Origin: Betaproteobacteria bacterium
Lineage (GTDB): Bacteria > Pseudomonadota > Gammaproteobacteria > Burkholderiales > Casimicrobiaceae
Direction of reading: 5' to 3'
DNA length: 5,735 bases
NCBI GenBank assembly: GCA_013298455.1
Contig: JAAFHR010000235.1
Location: 1 to 5,735 of the forward strand
Within the stretch, counting starts at the first letter, position 1, and each line of letters starts with the position of its first letter. Below are positions 1 to 4,921 of the stretch, piece after piece. The translations under genes and the position numbers were made by a program. The notes under the pieces were generated by a model, which saw only the letters and a list, made by a program, of their open reading frames with translations, was not told where the DNA came from and did not search any database.

Positions 1-1
1 C

Positions 2-595
2 TCCATCGATGCCGACGTTGCGGTACGCGAAGCCCTTGCCAATTCAGTCACGCCGAACACCGTGTTTCCCGGCGACAATTCGCTCGCTGATCAACTGAAA
101 ATGGTGGCTCGCTTGATCGCTGCGCGGTCACGACTGCAGCACGGTCGGCAGATTTTTTACGTCTCGCTCGGCGGCTTCGATTTTCATGACAATTTGCTCG
201 ACGAGCAAGCCAATCGATTGAGCCGAGTCTCTGCGGCGATCAAGGCGTTTTACGACGCGACCGTTGAGCTGCAAGTCGCCGACAAGGTCACCACGTTCAC
301 CGCATCGGATTTCGGTCGCGCCCTGCTCTCCAACGGCCGCGGCACCGATCACGGCTGGGGCGGGCATCATTTCATCGTGGGTGGCGCCGTCAAGGGCGGC
401 CGCGTCTATGGCCGGTTCCCAACGGTAGCGCTCGGCGCCAGCAGCCCAGAAGACGCAGGCGAAGGGCGATTGATTCCAACGACATCAGTTGACGAATATG
501 CCGCCACGCTGGCGAGTTGGTTTGGCGTGACCGATCTGTCAACGGTGATGCCGCAACTGGGTCGGTTCTCGCGATTCAATATGGATTTTGTGTGA
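2..595 (+). CDS. DUF1501 family protein, C-terminal part (5' end outside window)
   Basis: The frame is open from the first bases of the window, so the gene is truncated by the edge; the GTG at 62 is an internal valine codon. About 197 C-terminal residues are visible, ending at TGA 593-595. DUF1501 proteins usually have 400 or more residues, carry a Tat signal and have an alkaline phosphatase/sulfatase-like fold; none of that N-terminal part can be seen here. Visible family hallmarks are GGFDFHDN (170-193), SDFGR (305-319) and GTDHGWGGHH (341-370), followed by a VGGAVKGG stretch and a YGRFP segment. The Asp and His residues in these blocks are the likely metal or active-site residues by analogy with the superfamily. 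The substrate is unknown. Such genes often sit next to a DUF1800 gene, which would lie upstream and off the window. The family call is firm; the function is not known. Confidence 0.88.
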   Translation, partial: SIDADVAVREALANSVTPNTVFPGDNSLADQLKMVARLIAARSRLQHGRQIFYVSLGGFDFHDNLLDEQANRLSRVSAAIKAFYDATVELQVADKVTTFTASDFGRALLSNGRGTDHGWGGHHFIVGGAVKGGRVYGRFPTVALGASSPEDAGEGRLIPTTSVDEYAATLASWFGVTDLSTVMPQLGRFSRFNMDFV

Positions 596-598
596 GTT

Positions 599-714
599 AG
601 CTTATTGTAAGGAAGCCTTAATAAATATGGGGTTGATAGATTTTTTGCTGTTTTACCATTGTTACATATTTGTCTATGAAGCCCAAACGATTTCTGGCAT
701 TATTGCAATAAGCT
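599..714. repeat. AT-rich segment bounded by a 12-bp imperfect inverted repeat
   Basis: AGCTTATTGTAA (599-610) and TTGCAATAAGCT (703-714) are inverted copies matching at 11 of 12 positions; the one mismatch is a G-U wobble in RNA. They enclose a stretch with about 33% GC by hand count, clearly lower than the flanking genes. Inside the left end is a small hairpin, TAAGG-AAG-CCTTA (608-620). The right end contains the perfect palindrome TTATTGCAATAA (700-711). No coding frame in it looks real. It fills most of the 162-base gap between the convergent DUF1501 and amidase genes. It could be a miniature inverted-repeat element, a transcript 3'-end structure, or chance in AT-rich DNA. The flanks (GTT before, GTC after) do not form a clear target-site duplication. 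Confidence 0.45.
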
Positions 715-757
715 GTCATTCGAAACGGCGTCACAACGTCATTGGTAGAGACGCAGC

Positions 758-1348
758 TCACCTCGGCGCAAACACGCGATTCAGCACCTCGTCAAACGGA
801 AATGCGTCACCCGGATCTACCTTACGGCGCTGCGTTTTGTCGCACGGCATCATCGCGCGATCCAAGTCTGAATGCCGCTTGATGCCGCTGCGCGAGATGC
901 CGCGACGAGCGGTGATGTCGCGGAGTAGATTGACGAGGGAGGCCAGCTGCGCCTCGGGAAACGGATCAACGCCGTCACCATCGTTGATCAACTCAATGGC
1001 AATCGAGCGACCGCTGTAAGTCAACACATGATGCGCCACCTGCGATTCGGGCACGCTGGATCGGAGCGTGCCGTCACGATCAATCATGTAGTGAATGCCG
1101 AGATTAGGGTGCGCTTCGATCACGCGCGAGTTCTCCTCCATCGTGCCCGCTTTGATCCAAATCGGCTTGTTAGTTTTCGAGTCGCAAGTCGGGCCGCCCG
1201 TTGAGTGAAGCACGACCATGCTGATGGGTTCGCTGCGTGGCGAGCCGGATTTGCGGGCGTGGCTTGTGTTCGCGCCGAGCGTCAGCGCTAGGCTGACAAC
1301 CAGCGCTACGCAAAACTTACGTCGATTCACGCCAAAAATGTCCGGCAT
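758..1348 (-). CDS. Exported N-acetylmuramoyl-L-alanine amidase (Amidase_2 / AmpD-like fold)
   Basis: This protein of 196 residues probably hydrolyses the amide bond between N-acetylmuramic acid and the stem peptide of peptidoglycan, acting in the periplasm. Residues 1-31 look like a signal peptide: NRRKF at 8-12 resembles a twin-arginine motif, a hydrophobic stretch follows (13-26), and SHA at 29-31 suits signal peptidase I. Family features are the zinc ligand His48 in VVLHST, GIHYMIDRDGT at 84-94, Glu119 in SIAIELIND (matching the catalytic Glu of AmpD), the second ligand His159 in RHSD, and the KVDPGDAFPF block at 176-185 with Asp178. Compared with AmpD, about nine extra residues containing Cys169 lie between His159 and Asp178. 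The ATG at 1348 is chosen because it precedes the signal peptide; the upstream GGA-containing ribosome site is weak. It is divergent from the proline-rich gene at 1452. The fold is secure; the exact substrate and Tat versus Sec export are inferred. Confidence 0.88.
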   Translation of the reverse strand: MPDIFGVNRRKFCVALVVSLALTLGANTSHARKSGSPRSEPISMVVLHSTGGPTCDSKTNKPIWIKAGTMEENSRVIEAHPNLGIHYMIDRDGTLRSSVPESQVAHHVLTYSGRSIAIELINDGDGVDPFPEAQLASLVNLLRDITARRGISRSGIKRHSDLDRAMMPCDKTQRRKVDPGDAFPFDEVLNRVFAPR

Positions 1349-1408
1349 TGGTGTCCGTTTCCGTTTTACTGAGTGGGAGGCAGCGAATTTGTATTTGCGT
1401 CCGGCTCA

Positions 1409-1437
1409 AGTATCCATCTCTCAACGCGTTGTCTCAA
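1409..1437 (-). promoter_or_regulatory. Candidate sigma-70 promoter for the amidase gene
   Basis: Read on the minus strand, TTGAGA (1437-1432) and GATACT (1414-1409) are separated by 17 bases, matching the consensus at 5 of 6 and 4 of 6 positions. The predicted start near 1402 would give a leader of roughly 50 bases before the ATG at 1348. The pair lies in the 103-base divergent gap between the amidase and the proline-rich gene. This is a pattern match only. Confidence 0.4.
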
Positions 1438-1438
1438 C
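1419..1438. promoter_or_regulatory. Palindrome and direct repeats overlapping the candidate promoter (possible operator)
   Basis: CAACGCGTTG (1422-1431) is a perfect 10-bp palindrome lying in the spacer of the candidate amidase promoter. TCTCAAC occurs twice in direct orientation (1419-1425 and 1432-1438), 13 bases apart start to start. A regulator bound here could affect the amidase and the divergent gene at 1452. There is no regulator gene in the window, and the site matches no operator I recognise. Confidence 0.25.
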
Positions 1439-1451
1439 ATCAAAGGCCATC

Positions 1452-1736
1452 ATGAGTTCGAAATCCAATCAACCCCGGGCACCGCTGATGGTAGCGGCCA
1501 CGCTCGCGCTGGCAGCTTCGGCAACAAATTCACAGCCAGCCTCACCGGCGGCGGTAACTGCTGCGTCACAAAAACTAGCGACCCCGGCAGTTTCGGGAGC
1601 CCTAGCCAAGCCGCTTGCCCCACGCGGCGTCGCCAGCGCTCCCATCATCAAGCCACCTAAGTTTGACATCCCGATCGTCATTCCGCCAAAGGGCCCGCCT
1701 GGTCCGCTGCCCCCTCCAACGCCGCCGAAGAGCTAG
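1452..1736 (+). CDS. Small Ala/Pro-rich protein, probably exported; unrecognised
   Basis: I do not recognise this 94-residue protein. Its N-terminus looks like a signal peptide: basic residues at 4 and 9, a hydrophobic Ala/Leu-rich run at about 10-22, and an ASA site ending at residue 24. The middle (25-55) is low-complexity Ala/Ser/Thr. The last 39 residues hold 15 prolines, including three PPK triplets (68-70, 78-80, 91-93) and a PPP run near the end, suggesting an extended, unstructured tail. The ATG at 1452 is preferred because AAAGG (1442-1446) precedes it and the signal peptide starts there; the frame is open farther upstream, but that part is antisense to the amidase. It is divergent from the amidase and convergent with the HAD gene. 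A cell-envelope or periplasmic role is only a guess from the signal peptide and neighbour. Low complexity leaves some chance that it is not a gene. Confidence 0.55.
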   Translation: MSSKSNQPRAPLMVAATLALAASATNSQPASPAAVTAASQKLATPAVSGALAKPLAPRGVASAPIIKPPKFDIPIVIPPKGPPGPLPPPTPPKS

Positions 1737-1802
1737 AGGTTCACCGTCGCGGAGCCCGAGCATCCCACGTTGCAAGGCTTGGCGTCGGGAGCGCTGAGTT
1801 CC

Positions 1803-1832
1803 GGTGGCTGTGTCGGGTGCGAGCACAGCACC
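1803..1832. other. Hairpin between convergent genes, without U-tract
   Basis: GCTGTG (1807-1812) pairs with CACAGC (1824-1829), extended by GGT (1803-1805) with ACC (1830-1832) past one bulged G. It lies in the 95-base gap between the stops of the proline-rich gene and the HAD gene and touches the HAD stop codon (TAG, 1834-1832). Neither strand has a run of U after it, so it is at best a weak or Rho-assisted 3' end. Nothing else recognisable lies in this gap. Confidence 0.25.
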
Positions 1833-2464
1833 TAGGCGTTGCTTGAAAGCAGCCCCACTCGGCGCAGAAACGCTGCGAGCGCGTCGACGTCCACAAATCG
1901 ATGCGCTTGCATCCCCAGGCACGTTGCCGCCGCTACATTCTGCTGTTGATCATCTACGAACACGGCGCGATCGCTCGCGACGCCTGCCGCCCGCAATGCG
2001 ACTTCGTATATTCCAGCATCGGGTTTCGCGACCCCAACTTCACTGGAATTGATGATTGAGTCAAATTGATCCAGCAAGCCGAGCGCGGCAAGATCACGGT
2101 TCAAGCGATCAGTGGCATTCGTAACGAGAATGACGGCGGCCTGCTCGCGCACCTGCCGAACCAGCTTCAGGACCGGCAGATTGACCGTGCCGTTGGGTGT
2201 CGACCATGCTGCAACGGCCTCGACGACTCGCGCCCTAGGATGGCGCTGACTTAACGTCGCCACAAAGCACTGCCGCCACGTATTGTCGGAAATTCGTCCG
2301 GTGATGACATCCTCGATGAGCGCTGGCTCAAAGGCGACCCGCCGAATTGCACCGGCGGGCAAATCGTGCGCGAGTTCGAGCCGCGCATCTGACCGAGGCC
2401 AGAGTCGCAAAACGCCATCAAGGTCGATCAGTAGCGCCTGAGAGTTTTGTCTCGATTCGAGCAT
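1832..2464 (-). CDS. HAD-superfamily hydrolase (subfamily IA-like phosphatase)
   Basis: This 210-residue protein has all four HAD motifs. Motif I is DLDGV at 14-18 (Asp14 nucleophile, Asp16 acid/base), motif II is LVTNAT with Thr115, motif III is Lys147 in GVAKPDAGIY, and motif IV is the FVDDQQQN block with Asp171 and Asp172 binding Mg2+. A helical cap fits between motifs I and II (about 20-95). Members are usually cytoplasmic phosphatases of small metabolites; the substrate cannot be read from sequence. The start at 2464 is supported by a strong GAGGGG Shine-Dalgarno five bases upstream. It lies downstream of rpsQ on the same strand but behind a strong terminator, so it is probably transcribed separately, although I see no convincing promoter in the gap. 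The DLDGVLR start and the ITGRISD and VNSSEVGVAKPD-like segments recall actinobacterial HAD proteins, so horizontal origin is possible but untested. Confidence 0.88.
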   Translation of the reverse strand: MLESRQNSQALLIDLDGVLRLWPRSDARLELAHDLPAGAIRRVAFEPALIEDVITGRISDNTWRQCFVATLSQRHPRARVVEAVAAWSTPNGTVNLPVLKLVRQVREQAAVILVTNATDRLNRDLAALGLLDQFDSIINSSEVGVAKPDAGIYEVALRAAGVASDRAVFVDDQQQNVAAATCLGMQAHRFVDVDALAAFLRRVGLLSSNA

Positions 2465-2635
2465 TGTTGCCCCTCACTGCATCATGCTGCATTCTGTTGT
2501 AGCGGTTGGCTCGCGGGCCGCTCCGCGATACGTAGTCGTCAGTCCGTAGATGCAATACAGCCAGTCTTCGCGAGCGCCCCACCCAGCTTGCTGGTGCGCT
2601 TGCCTCTTCGCTAACAGAGGCGGGGAATTGCAACG
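2465..2635. other. Non-coding gap upstream of the HAD gene, with one imperfect hairpin
   Basis: This stretch lies between the S10-operon terminator and the HAD start. On the minus strand I find no -35/-10 pair near consensus. The one structure is an imperfect hairpin at 2573-2600: AGCGC and GCGCT at the outside, with CCAG/CTGG around a CTTG loop in the centre. It lacks a U-tract on either strand. Short frames through the region overlap one another on both strands and resemble no protein. Confidence 0.4.
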
Positions 2636-2665
2636 AAAAAAAAGACAGCCGAGGCTGTCTTTTTT
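2636..2665 (-). terminator. Intrinsic terminator after rpsQ (end of S10 transcript)
   Basis: Read on the minus strand, GACAGC (2659-2654) and GCTGTC (2649-2644) form a GC-containing stem around a four-base loop, followed by eight Ts (2643-2636). Six As before the stem (2665-2660) can extend it by A-U pairs. The stem with its A tract begins 14 bases after the rpsQ stop codon. The A tract also makes the structure look usable from the other strand, but no plus-strand gene reads into it. Confidence 0.92.
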
Positions 2666-2679
2666 GTTCGAAACGACGA

Positions 2680-2952
2680 TTACGCCTTTTCGATCACCTT
2701 TGACACGGTCCAAGATTTGGTCTTGGAGTACGGGCGGCAGGCTTTGATTTCAACCAGATCGCCTTCTTTGGCGGTGCTGGTTTCATCGTGGGCATGGTAC
2801 TTTTGGCTTTTGGTCACGACCTTGCCGTAGAGCGGGTGCTTCACGCGACGCTCAACCAATACCGTAACGGTTTTGGTCATTTTGTCGCTCACCACGCGAC
2901 CGGTTTCGGTAGCGATCAATGGCGTTTTCACTGCGGTTTGGGCTTCGCTCAT
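2680..2952 (-). CDS. rpsQ: 30S ribosomal protein S17
   Basis: S17 is a primary 16S rRNA-binding protein of the 30S body. The 90-residue product has the OB-fold core from about residue 15, with GRVVSDKMTKTVTVLVERRVKHPLYGK (the typical start, residues 18-44), then KYHAHDE at 51-57 and the GDLVEIKACRPYSKTKSW block at 64-81. It is a few residues longer at the N-terminus than the 84-residue E. coli protein. The ATG overlaps the rpmC stop as ATGA (2952-2949), which fixes the start and suggests translational coupling. It is the last gene of the S10 unit, immediately before the terminator. Confidence 0.98.
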   Translation of the reverse strand: MSEAQTAVKTPLIATETGRVVSDKMTKTVTVLVERRVKHPLYGKVVTKSQKYHAHDETSTAKEGDLVEIKACRPYSKTKSWTVSKVIEKA

Positions 2953-3143
2953 TTTGCTGCTGCCTTTTGATTGAGCACAGTCTTGACGCGTGCAATGTCG
3001 CGACGAACACGGCCCAATTGGGTCGGGTTCTGCAACTGTTGCGTTGCTTTTTGCATGCGCAAGCTGAAGTGAGTTTTGTAGAGCTCGGTCAACTCGGTGT
3101 TGAGTTCAACAGGGCTCTTGGCTTTGAGTTCGGATGCTTTCAT
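2949..3143 (-). CDS. rpmC: 50S ribosomal protein L29
   Basis: L29 is a small two-helix protein near the exit of the peptide tunnel, next to the binding site for chaperones and the signal recognition particle. The 64-residue product has the usual length, begins MKASELKAKS, and carries the conserved LRMQKATQQL (33-42) and RRDIARVKT (47-55) segments. AAGGA lies about eight bases upstream of the ATG in the 21-base gap after rplP. The end overlaps rpsQ by four bases. Confidence 0.98.
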   Translation of the reverse strand: MKASELKAKSPVELNTELTELYKTHFSLRMQKATQQLQNPTQLGRVRRDIARVKTVLNQKAAAK

Positions 3144-3164
3144 CGTTGATTCCTTTTGACCGTG

Positions 3165-3578
3165 TTAACCGAGCAAACGGGCAACAAACGTAGTGGCAAT
3201 CGGGAGCTTCGCAGCGGCGAGCAAGAATGCTTCGCGCGCCAAAGGCTCAGCCACACCGTCCATCTCGTAGAGCACCTTACCGGGACGAATCTCGGCAACG
3301 TAGTACTCAGGATTACCTTTACCGTTACCCATACGGACTTCGGCTGGTTTTTTCGAGATTGGCTTGTCGGGGAAAATGCGAATCCAGATCCGTCCGCCAC
3401 GTTTGATGTGGCGGCTGATCGCACGACGCGCTGCTTCGATTTGACGTGCTGTCAAGCGGCCACGGCTGGTGGCTTTGAGGCCAAACTCACCGAAGCTCAC
3501 TTTGTTGCCGCGCGTCGCGAGACCTTTGTTACGGCCTTTTTGTTCTTTGCGGTATTTTCTTCTAGCTGGCTGTAGCAT
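3165..3578 (-). CDS. rplP: 50S ribosomal protein L16
   Basis: L16 binds 23S rRNA near the A site and the central protuberance. The 137-residue product is full length, with MLQPARRKYRKEQKGRN at the N-terminus, GRLTARQIEAARRA at 40-53, IWIRIFPDKPISKKP at 64-78, and GKVLYEMDGV and LAREAFLLAAAKLP toward the end. Arg82 in VRMGNGKG matches the E. coli Arg that can be hydroxylated by a 2-oxoglutarate oxygenase. The start is fixed by the family N-terminus and by AGGAG six bases upstream, although both lie within the end of rpsC. Confidence 0.98.
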   Translation of the reverse strand: MLQPARRKYRKEQKGRNKGLATRGNKVSFGEFGLKATSRGRLTARQIEAARRAISRHIKRGGRIWIRIFPDKPISKKPAEVRMGNGKGNPEYYVAEIRPGKVLYEMDGVAEPLAREAFLLAAAKLPIATTFVARLLG

Positions 3579-4290
3579 TTCTCACTCCTGCAGGGCGACG
3601 GGGACGACGCTGCTCGCGCGGCTCTTCGGCCGGTGCGGCGGCGGCGGTCTCAGCGGCGGTGAGTCCAAGGGTTTCGCCCTTAAACACCCACACTTTGACG
3701 CCAATGATGCCGTAGGCGGTTTTGGCTTCCGAGAAGCCGTAATCGATGTCAGCGCGCAACGTGTGAAGCGGAACGCGACCTTCGCGATACCACTCGGTGC
3801 GTGCGATTTCAGCACCGTTCAAACGACCCGCGCTCATGATCTTGATGCCTTGAGCGCCCAAACGCATTGCGTTTTGCATGGCGCGCTTCATTGCACGGCG
3901 GAACATGATGCGCTTTTCGAGCTGTTGGCAAATCGAATCGCCGATCAACTGAGCATCGGTTTCGGGCTTACGGACTTCTTCGATGTTGAGTGCAATTTCG
4001 CACTTCATCATCTTACGGAGTTGCACGCGGAGCGCTTCGATGTCCTCGCCTTTTTTGCCGATTACAACACCGGGGCGGGCGCTGTAAATGGTGATGCGTG
4101 CGTTCTTAGCAGGACGCTCGATCATGACTTTCGAAACGTTCGCGTTTTTCAGCTTCTTGAGCAGGAAGGTGCGAACTTCGTAGTCTTCTTTGACCTTGGT
4201 AGCAAAGGTCTTGCTATTGGCGTACCACTTCGAGGTCCAAGCGCGCGATACCGCGAGACGGAACCCAGTGGGATTAATCTTTTGACCCAT
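3562..4290 (-). CDS. rpsC: 30S ribosomal protein S3
   Basis: S3 lies at the mRNA entry channel of the 30S head. The 242-residue product has the N-terminal domain from MGQKINPTGFRLAVSR, a type II KH domain with the GKKG loop at 78-81 (VVIGKKGEDIE), and the C-terminal domain RAMQNAMRLGAQGIKIMSAG (136-155) with REGRVPLHTLRADIDYG. Arg131, Arg132 and Lys135, implicated in the mRNA helicase activity of E. coli S3, are present. The core ends near residue 209; a 33-residue Ala/Glu then Arg/Pro-rich tail follows. The tail overlaps rplP by 17 bases, while another frame would stop three bases before rplP. The start follows rplV after eight bases, with AAGGGA on the rplV stop codon as ribosome site. Confidence 0.98.
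   Translation of the reverse strand: MGQKINPTGFRLAVSRAWTSKWYANSKTFATKVKEDYEVRTFLLKKLKNANVSKVMIERPAKNARITIYSARPGVVIGKKGEDIEALRVQLRKMMKCEIALNIEEVRKPETDAQLIGDSICQQLEKRIMFRRAMKRAMQNAMRLGAQGIKIMSAGRLNGAEIARTEWYREGRVPLHTLRADIDYGFSEAKTAYGIIGVKVWVFKGETLGLTAAETAAAAPAEEPREQRRPRRPAGVRNATAS
3585..3589 (-). promoter_or_regulatory. Shine-Dalgarno of rplP inside rpsC coding sequence
   Basis: AGGAG lies six bases before the rplP ATG at 3578 and is read in another frame as part of the last codons of rpsC. Ribosomes finishing rpsC must pass over the rplP ribosome site and start codon, so translation of the two genes is likely linked. Confidence 0.8.
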
Positions 4291-4298
4291 ATGATCCC

Positions 4299-4628
4299 TT
4301 AGTTCCCAACGGTCACGTGGATGTGACAGGTTTGTTTCAGAAGACGTGCGCCACGACCCTTAGCGCGAGCAGCGAAGCGGCGCATCACGAGGGCTTTGTC
4401 GACGTAAATGGAGGTCACTTTGAGCTCGTCGATATCGGCGCCATCATTGTGCTCGGCATTCGCGATTGCGGATTCGAGCACTTTCTTGATGAGACCAGCC
4501 GATTTCTTCGGGCTGAAAGCGAGCAGGTTCAACGCCTTCGCGACGGGAAGACCACGAACCTGATCGGCGACCAAACGCGCTTTCTGGTCAGAGACCGGAG
4601 CGCCTTTCATAATTGCGATAGTTTGCAT
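4299..4628 (-). CDS. rplV: 50S ribosomal protein L22
   Basis: L22 contacts all domains of 23S rRNA, and its long hairpin lines the peptide exit tunnel. The 109-residue product is nearly the same length as in E. coli (110). It contains QKARLVADQVRG (15-26), the nearly invariant KKVLESAIANAEHNDGADID (48-67), and the tunnel hairpin around 80-98 with RRFAARAKGRGARLLK. AAGGA on the rpsS stop codon serves as ribosome site, nine bases separating the genes. No truncation is seen in the hairpin. Confidence 0.98.
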   Translation of the reverse strand: MQTIAIMKGAPVSDQKARLVADQVRGLPVAKALNLLAFSPKKSAGLIKKVLESAIANAEHNDGADIDELKVTSIYVDKALVMRRFAARAKGRGARLLKQTCHIHVTVGN

Positions 4629-4637
4629 GATTCGTCC

Positions 4638-4916
4638 TTACTTCTTCGCGACTTTTTTGTCGGCCGGGTGGCCTTTGAAAGTGCGGGTGAGCGCGAATTC
4701 GCCGAGCTTGTGACCGACCATCTGATCAGAAACGTACACGGGAACGTGTGCTTTGCCGTTGTGCACGGCGATGGTCAAACCAACAAAGTCAGGCGTCACG
4801 GTAGAACGACGCGACCAAGTTTTAATTGGTTTCTTGTCGTTCTTGGCCAGTGCCACATCAACTTTTTTGGCGAGGTGGGCGTCTACAAACGGCCCTTTTT
4901 TAACGGAACGTGCCAT
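4638..4916 (-). CDS. rpsS: 30S ribosomal protein S19
   Basis: S19 lies in the 30S head with S13 and takes part in bridges to the 50S subunit. The 92-residue product has the normal length and hallmarks: MARSVKKGPFVDAHL at the start, TWSRRST at 33-39, GLTIAVHNGKAHVPVYV at 46-62, and MVGHKLGEFALTRTFKGH at 66-83, ending in a lysine-rich tail. The start follows the rplB stop after five bases. AAGGG in the rplB 3' end, overlapping its final codons, is the ribosome site. Confidence 0.98.
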   Translation of the reverse strand: MARSVKKGPFVDAHLAKKVDVALAKNDKKPIKTWSRRSTVTPDFVGLTIAVHNGKAHVPVYVSDQMVGHKLGEFALTRTFKGHPADKKVAKK

Positions 4917-4921
4917 TGTGA

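Noticed and set aside
62..64. GTG at 62 as the start of the DUF1501 gene
   Set aside because: The frame is open to the window edge and the protein would lack the N-terminal half of the family.
588..1019. Plus-strand frame overlapping the DUF1501 stop and the amidase 3' part
   Set aside because: It crosses the AT-rich gap and is antisense to the amidase, whose family motifs are clear.
1218..1451. Upstream extension of the proline-rich protein to 1218
   Set aside because: The extension is antisense to the amidase N-terminus, and the start at 1452 has both a ribosome site and a signal peptide.
1803..1832. Hairpin between the convergent genes as an intrinsic terminator
   Set aside because: There is no U-tract on either strand, so it is reported only as a hairpin.
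1602..1922. Minus-strand Arg-rich frame across the proline-rich gene and HAD 3' end
   Set aside because: It overlaps the end of the HAD gene in another frame and has no recognisable features.
3469..4302. Long plus-strand open frame of 277 codons opposite rpsC and rplP
   Set aside because: It is fully antisense to well-conserved ribosomal genes and its translation resembles no family; long antisense frames are common opposite genes with this codon bias.
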